Shown here piece after piece: positions 54,726 through 57,533 of a stretch of 57,533 bases of DNA (the first letter of the stretch is position 1; each line of letters begins with the position of its first letter). Source of the stretch: Pseudomonadales bacterium. GTDB taxonomy: Bacteria; Pseudomonadota; Gammaproteobacteria; Pseudomonadales; Azotimanducaceae. The notes under the pieces were generated by a model, which made no database searches, was not told where the DNA came from, and worked only from the letters and a program-made list of their open reading frames with translations. Where the stretch lies: contig JANQKS010000057.1 of assembly GCA_028281005.1 (NCBI GenBank), positions 1-57,533 of the forward strand. The letters run 5' to 3'. The translations under genes were made by a program, and so were the position numbers.

Positions 54726-55172
54726 TTACCCTAGTTTGGCTTTGACCAAGGCGCTGGCGCGCCCCATGTCAGCCTGGCCTTCGGCGGCTGCTTTGAGCGC
54801 CCCCATGACCTTCCCCATATCCTGCATTCCGGTGGCACCGGTGTCTGTGATGACTTTGTCAATCAACGCGGCCAGCGCTGCATCATCCATCTGCTCAGGT
54901 AGGAAGACCTGGATCACTTCGATCTCGTAGGCTTCCTGCTGAGCGAGGTCGTCACGCCCTGCGTCAGTGAATTGTTGTAAAGCATCCTGACGCTGTTTGA
55001 CCATTTTGTTCAAGATCCCGAGCACATCCGCCTGCTCCAGCTCACGGCGCTCGTCCACTTCGACCCGCTTAATTTCCGCGTTTACCATGCGCAGCACAGC
55101 AACGCGCTCTTTGTCGCGTGCCTTCATGGCGGTTTTGGTGGCGTCTGCGATGACAGATTTGAGATCAGACAG
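54726..55172 (-). CDS. yqeY: GatB/YqeY-domain protein
   Basis: A 148-residue protein if it starts at CTG 55172: M/LSDLKSVIADATKTAMKARD, then KERVAVLRMVNAEIKRVEVD. The first annotated-type ATG (55127) would remove 15 residues of a helix that relatives have. GAGGTG lies 5 bases upstream of the CTG, whereas no ribosome-binding site precedes the ATG. No in-frame ATG, GTG or TTG exists further up before a stop. YqeY resembles the C-terminal domain of GatB and binds tRNA-related complexes; its function is not settled. The gene lies behind rpsU, as in many gammaproteobacteria. Confidence 0.82.
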   Translation of the reverse strand: MSDLKSVIADATKTAMKARDKERVAVLRMVNAEIKRVEVDERRELEQADVLGILNKMVKQRQDALQQFTDAGRDDLAQQEAYEIEVIQVFLPEQMDDAALAALIDKVITDTGATGMQDMGKVMGALKAAAEGQADMGRASALVKAKLG

Positions 55173-55232
55173 GATTACACCTCGTGGTTGGCGTAGACGT
55201 GGGCATCAGAACTGAAAGTGCGTGGTAGACCC

Positions 55233-55248
55233 TGCGGCTTAAGCCGCA
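55233..55248. repeat. 16-bp palindrome between rpsU and yqeY
   Basis: TGCGGCTTAAGCCGCA is a perfect palindrome (6-bp stem, TTAA loop). It lies 20 bases after rpsU. It has no T-run, so it could be an RNA processing or stability hairpin, in the spot where related operons carry an attenuator. Confidence 0.45.
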
Positions 55249-55267
55249 ATAAGGCTCGAGTAACGAC

Positions 55268-55483
55268 CTAGTAAGAACGCTCGTACTTGCGTGCCTCGCG
55301 CTGCAACTTCTTCATGTGGCGTTTCACCGCTGCAGCGGCTTTGCGCTTACGCACGGCAGTGGGCTTTTCGTAGAACTCACGACGACGAACTTCGGACAAT
55401 ACACCCGCTTTTTCACAGGAGCGTTTGAAACGGCGCAGCGCGACGTCAAACGGTTCGTTTTCTCGTACTTTTACGTGAGGCAT
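55268..55483 (-). CDS. rpsU: 30S ribosomal protein S21
   Basis: A 71-residue basic protein with the S21 sequence: [40 protein letters not shown], and the basic end [17 protein letters not shown]. It has a role in initiation on the 30S subunit. It is the first gene of the leftward operon, divergent from tsaD across about 110 bases. Confidence 0.97.
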   Translation of the reverse strand: MPHVKVRENEPFDVALRRFKRSCEKAGVLSEVRRREFYEKPTAVRKRKAAAAVKRHMKKLQREARKYERSY

Positions 55484-55593
55484 TGGGGCCCTATGTTCAA
55501 AAGAAGGGCGCGAATTTTACACTTTGGAAATGGGGGCGTCCAGGGTGAAAACCGCCCCCCAACCCGCCACGAAAACCGGGTTACAATGCCGCG

Positions 55594-56634
55594 ATGTTGG
55601 TATTAGGAATCGAAACCTCCTGCGATGAAACCGGACTGGCACTGTATGACAGCCAGGCAGGTTTGTTGAGCGAAGCTCTGTATAGCCAGGTTGATTTACA
55701 TGCTCAATACGGCGGCGTGGTCCCCGAGCTGGCCTCTCGCGATCACATCCGCAAAATCACACCATTGACGCAAAGGGTATTGGAGGATGCAGGCAGAACC
55801 CTGTCTGACCTCGACGCAGTGGCGTACACCGCCGGGCCCGGCCTAATGGGTGCGCTGCTGGTTGGCGCCACATTCGGCCGCACCTTGGCCTGGGCGCTGG
55901 ATATACGCGCCATTGAGGTGCATCACATGGAAGCCCATTTATTGGCCCCCCTACTCAATGCAGACGTCAACGCAGACGCAGCGCCTGAGCTCCCTTTTTT
56001 GGCTCTGCTGGTGTCCGGTGGCCATACTCAGTTGGTCAAAGTGGCAGACCTTGGCAGCTATGAATTGTTGGGAGAGTCGGTGGATGACGCCGCCGGAGAA
56101 GCTTTTGACAAAGCCGCCAAAATGCTGGCGTTGGGTTATCCCGGCGGGCCACGTATTGCCGAAGCGGCGCGCCGTGGTAACGCAGCACGCTTTCGCTTTC
56201 CGCGGCCCATGACCGACCGTCCGGGTTTGGACTTTAGTTTCAGCGGTCTAAAGACCTACACGCTCAACACCGTGAACGAACATGCCCCTTTAACTGAGCA
56301 AGATATCGCCGACATCGCCTTGGCTTTTGAACAAGCCGTGGTGGATACCCTATTCATCAAGTGCCGCCGGGCGGTAGAGGCATCTGGATTAAGTGACTTG
56401 GTGTTGGCCGGTGGTGTCAGCGCCAACCAGTCGCTGCGTCAAAAACTAGAGCTGGACTTGGATGCGAACCTGCACTACGCACCGCTGGCGCTGTGTACTG
56501 ATAACGGGGCGATGATTGCCTACGCGGGTGCGTTGCGTTTACTCGCGGGCGAACAGGCGGAGCTTGCGGTCAACACGCGCCCGCGTTGGCCGATGTTCGA
56601 GTTGCCGCCCATTTCTCCGGCCACCGCAGCCTAG
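55594..56634 (+). CDS. tsaD: tRNA threonylcarbamoyladenosine synthase subunit TsaD
   Basis: A 346-residue ASKHA-fold enzyme that transfers the threonylcarbamoyl group to A37 of ANN-decoding tRNAs. Motifs: [16 protein letters not shown] at the N-terminus, [11 protein letters not shown] (metal-binding His residues near 110), [12 protein letters not shown] near 137, and [14 protein letters not shown] near 275. A target includes tRNA-Ile, so it would modify A37 next to this window's intron insertion point. The stop is 2 bases before folB. Confidence 0.96.
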   Translation: MLVLGIETSCDETGLALYDSQAGLLSEALYSQVDLHAQYGGVVPELASRDHIRKITPLTQRVLEDAGRTLSDLDAVAYTAGPGLMGALLVGATFGRTLAWALDIRAIEVHHMEAHLLAPLLNADVNADAAPELPFLALLVSGGHTQLVKVADLGSYELLGESVDDAAGEAFDKAAKMLALGYPGGPRIAEAARRGNAARFRFPRPMTDRPGLDFSFSGLKTYTLNTVNEHAPLTEQDIADIALAFEQAVVDTLFIKCRRAVEASGLSDLVLAGGVSANQSLRQKLELDLDANLHYAPLALCTDNGAMIAYAGALRLLAGEQAELAVNTRPRWPMFELPPISPATAA

Positions 56635-56636
56635 GC

Positions 56637-57002
56637 ATGAGCGAAACAACAGATGTGATTTATGTGCGCAACTTGGTGTTTGACGCCATCATTGGCGTCT
56701 TGCCGCACGAGCGCACCACCCCTCAGCCAGTGCGCATCAACCTTGAGGTCAGCATTAATACACGCACCGCCGCAGCCTCCAGGGATCTAGCGGACACATT
56801 AGACTACGCGGCACTGGCGGCGCAGGTAAAGTCTCTCACCATTGCGTCGGAATGTTTGTTAGTAGAGACGCTCGCGGACAAGATTGCCGAGCTCACGCTG
56901 CAACAACATTTGGCCCAGGCGGTGACGGTGGATGTGGAAAAACCTCAGGCGCTCAAAGAGGCACAAGGTGTGGGTGTGCGGATCTATCGCCGTAAGGGGT
57001 AG
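56637..57002 (+). CDS. folB: Dihydroneopterin aldolase
   Basis: A 121-residue folate-pathway enzyme. ATG 56637 is chosen, as it begins MSETTDVIYVRNLVFDAIIG, the usual family start, and lies two bases after the tsaD stop; an upstream in-frame start inside tsaD would add 17 unrelated residues. It has GVLPHERTTPQPVRINLEV and the conserved DTLDYAAL and LVETLADKIAEL segments (Tyr and Glu of the active site). It forms 6-hydroxymethyl-dihydropterin. It is probably translated with tsaD. Confidence 0.93.
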   Translation: MSETTDVIYVRNLVFDAIIGVLPHERTTPQPVRINLEVSINTRTAAASRDLADTLDYAALAAQVKSLTIASECLLVETLADKIAELTLQQHLAQAVTVDVEKPQALKEAQGVGVRIYRRKG

Positions 57003-57023
57003 GCAGCCATTTGAAAAAGGCGC

Positions 57024-57533
57024 TTATCTTTCAACCAATTCCACACGTCGATTCTTATCCCGGCCGCTGTCGCTGACATTCGAAAAAACGGGCGACAGTG
57101 GGCCAACCCCGTGGGGCTCTAATCGATCCGATGTAATGCCATAGCCTTGTTGCAACGCATCCGCTACCGCACGCGCGCGATCCGCGGAGAGTTTTGTGTT
57201 GTACGCGAAGGTGCCTTTGGCGTCGGTATGGCCCACCACAAAAAACTGCTTATCCGGGTTGGACTTTAGGTACTGCGCAATTGCATCCAGCGCAGGTTTG
57301 GACTCAGGCTTCAGCGTGGCTTTGTCAAAATCGAAGACAATGCCATCCAACACAACTCGGCCGTATTCATCAATATCAGACCCCATCGCTTCCGCATCGA
57401 CGACAACGAGACCTGTTTCAGCCGCTTCCACCTCGACTATATCGACCAGTGTGCCGATGTAGTTTTTTGAATGCTGCTCGACGTAAACGACGACGTATAC
57501 CGTACCCGCTGCGCGCTCCTTGGTGGCCACCAT
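57024..57533 (-). CDS. OmpA-domain protein (partial or 5' end at window edge)
   Basis: At least 169 residues, read leftward from the right edge. The C-terminal OmpA domain has FDKATLKPESKPALDAIAQYL, VVGHTDAKGTFAYNTKLSADRA and a RNRRVELVE-type end, expected to bind peptidoglycan. The N-terminal part here (about 1-60) is a beta-rich segment without a signal peptide, so the true start is probably beyond the window and the gene is cut. It lies convergently behind folB. Confidence 0.85.
   Translation of the reverse strand: MVATKERAAGTVYVVVYVEQHSKNYIGTLVDIVEVEAAETGLVVVDAEAMGSDIDEYGRVVLDGIVFDFDKATLKPESKPALDAIAQYLKSNPDKQFFVVGHTDAKGTFAYNTKLSADRARAVADALQQGYGITSDRLEPHGVGPLSPVFSNVSDSGRDKNRRVELVER

Overview
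The window reads as chromosomal DNA of a gammaproteobacterium, probably a marine or free-living one. The best taxonomic signal is the right end: tsaD divergent from rpsU-yqeY-dnaG-rpoD, the gammaproteobacterial macromolecular-synthesis locus, followed by a tRNA-Ile(CAU) gene. GcvR, a fused PPK2-type polyphosphate:AMP phosphotransferase and a DUF35/thiolase pair fit this. I cannot fix the family. No rRNA, phage, IS element or CRISPR array was seen.

Left part (1-18.2 kb): a structured repeat, a VapBC toxin-antitoxin pair with a clear palindromic operator, a CBS-domain protein, a Zn-ribbon/thiolase pair, a second structured palindromic element, a YfcE-type phosphodiesterase, a C39-peptidase ABC exporter with its HlyD-type adaptor, a DUF1499 membrane protein, an SDR, a single-chain glycyl-tRNA synthetase with gcvR, a phospholipase D-type enzyme with polyphosphate:AMP phosphotransferase, an octaheme c-type cytochrome with HEAT/TPR repeats, a double-glycine-leader peptide with a small two-TM protein (bacteriocin/microcin-like), and an OmpA-type lipoprotein.

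Middle part (18.4-48.7 kb): a large surface-polysaccharide locus. WecB and WecC make UDP-ManNAcA. Wzm/Wzt form an ABC polysaccharide exporter. Around them lie two copies of a four-gene module (AsnB-like amidotransferase, heparinase II/III-like protein, Zn-dehydrogenase/Gfo-Idh-MocA fusion, GT4 with N-terminal extension), an FkbM methyltransferase, another methyltransferase, three more GT4 enzymes, a transglutaminase-like lipoprotein and a Wzy/WaaL-type ligase or polymerase. The likely product is an amidated, acidic (uronic-acid-rich) capsule or O-chain. Three proteins appear to share an inserted beta-sandwich-like module. One GT lacks a normal start codon, and a GT gene remnant lies just upstream of it.

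Right part (48.8-57.5 kb): tRNA-Ile(CAU) interrupted in its anticodon loop by a 280-nt group I intron, then (leftward) rpsU-yqeY-manC-dnaG-rpoD, with tsaD-folB divergent and a truncated OmpA-domain gene at the edge. manC (GDP-mannose synthesis) inside the replication/transcription operon links this operon to the neighbouring polysaccharide locus.

Most noteworthy: the group I intron in tRNA-Ile(CAU); the duplicated polysaccharide module with shared inserted beta-sandwich modules; and the leader-peptide/two-TM pair whose natural processing exporter lies about 10 kb away.
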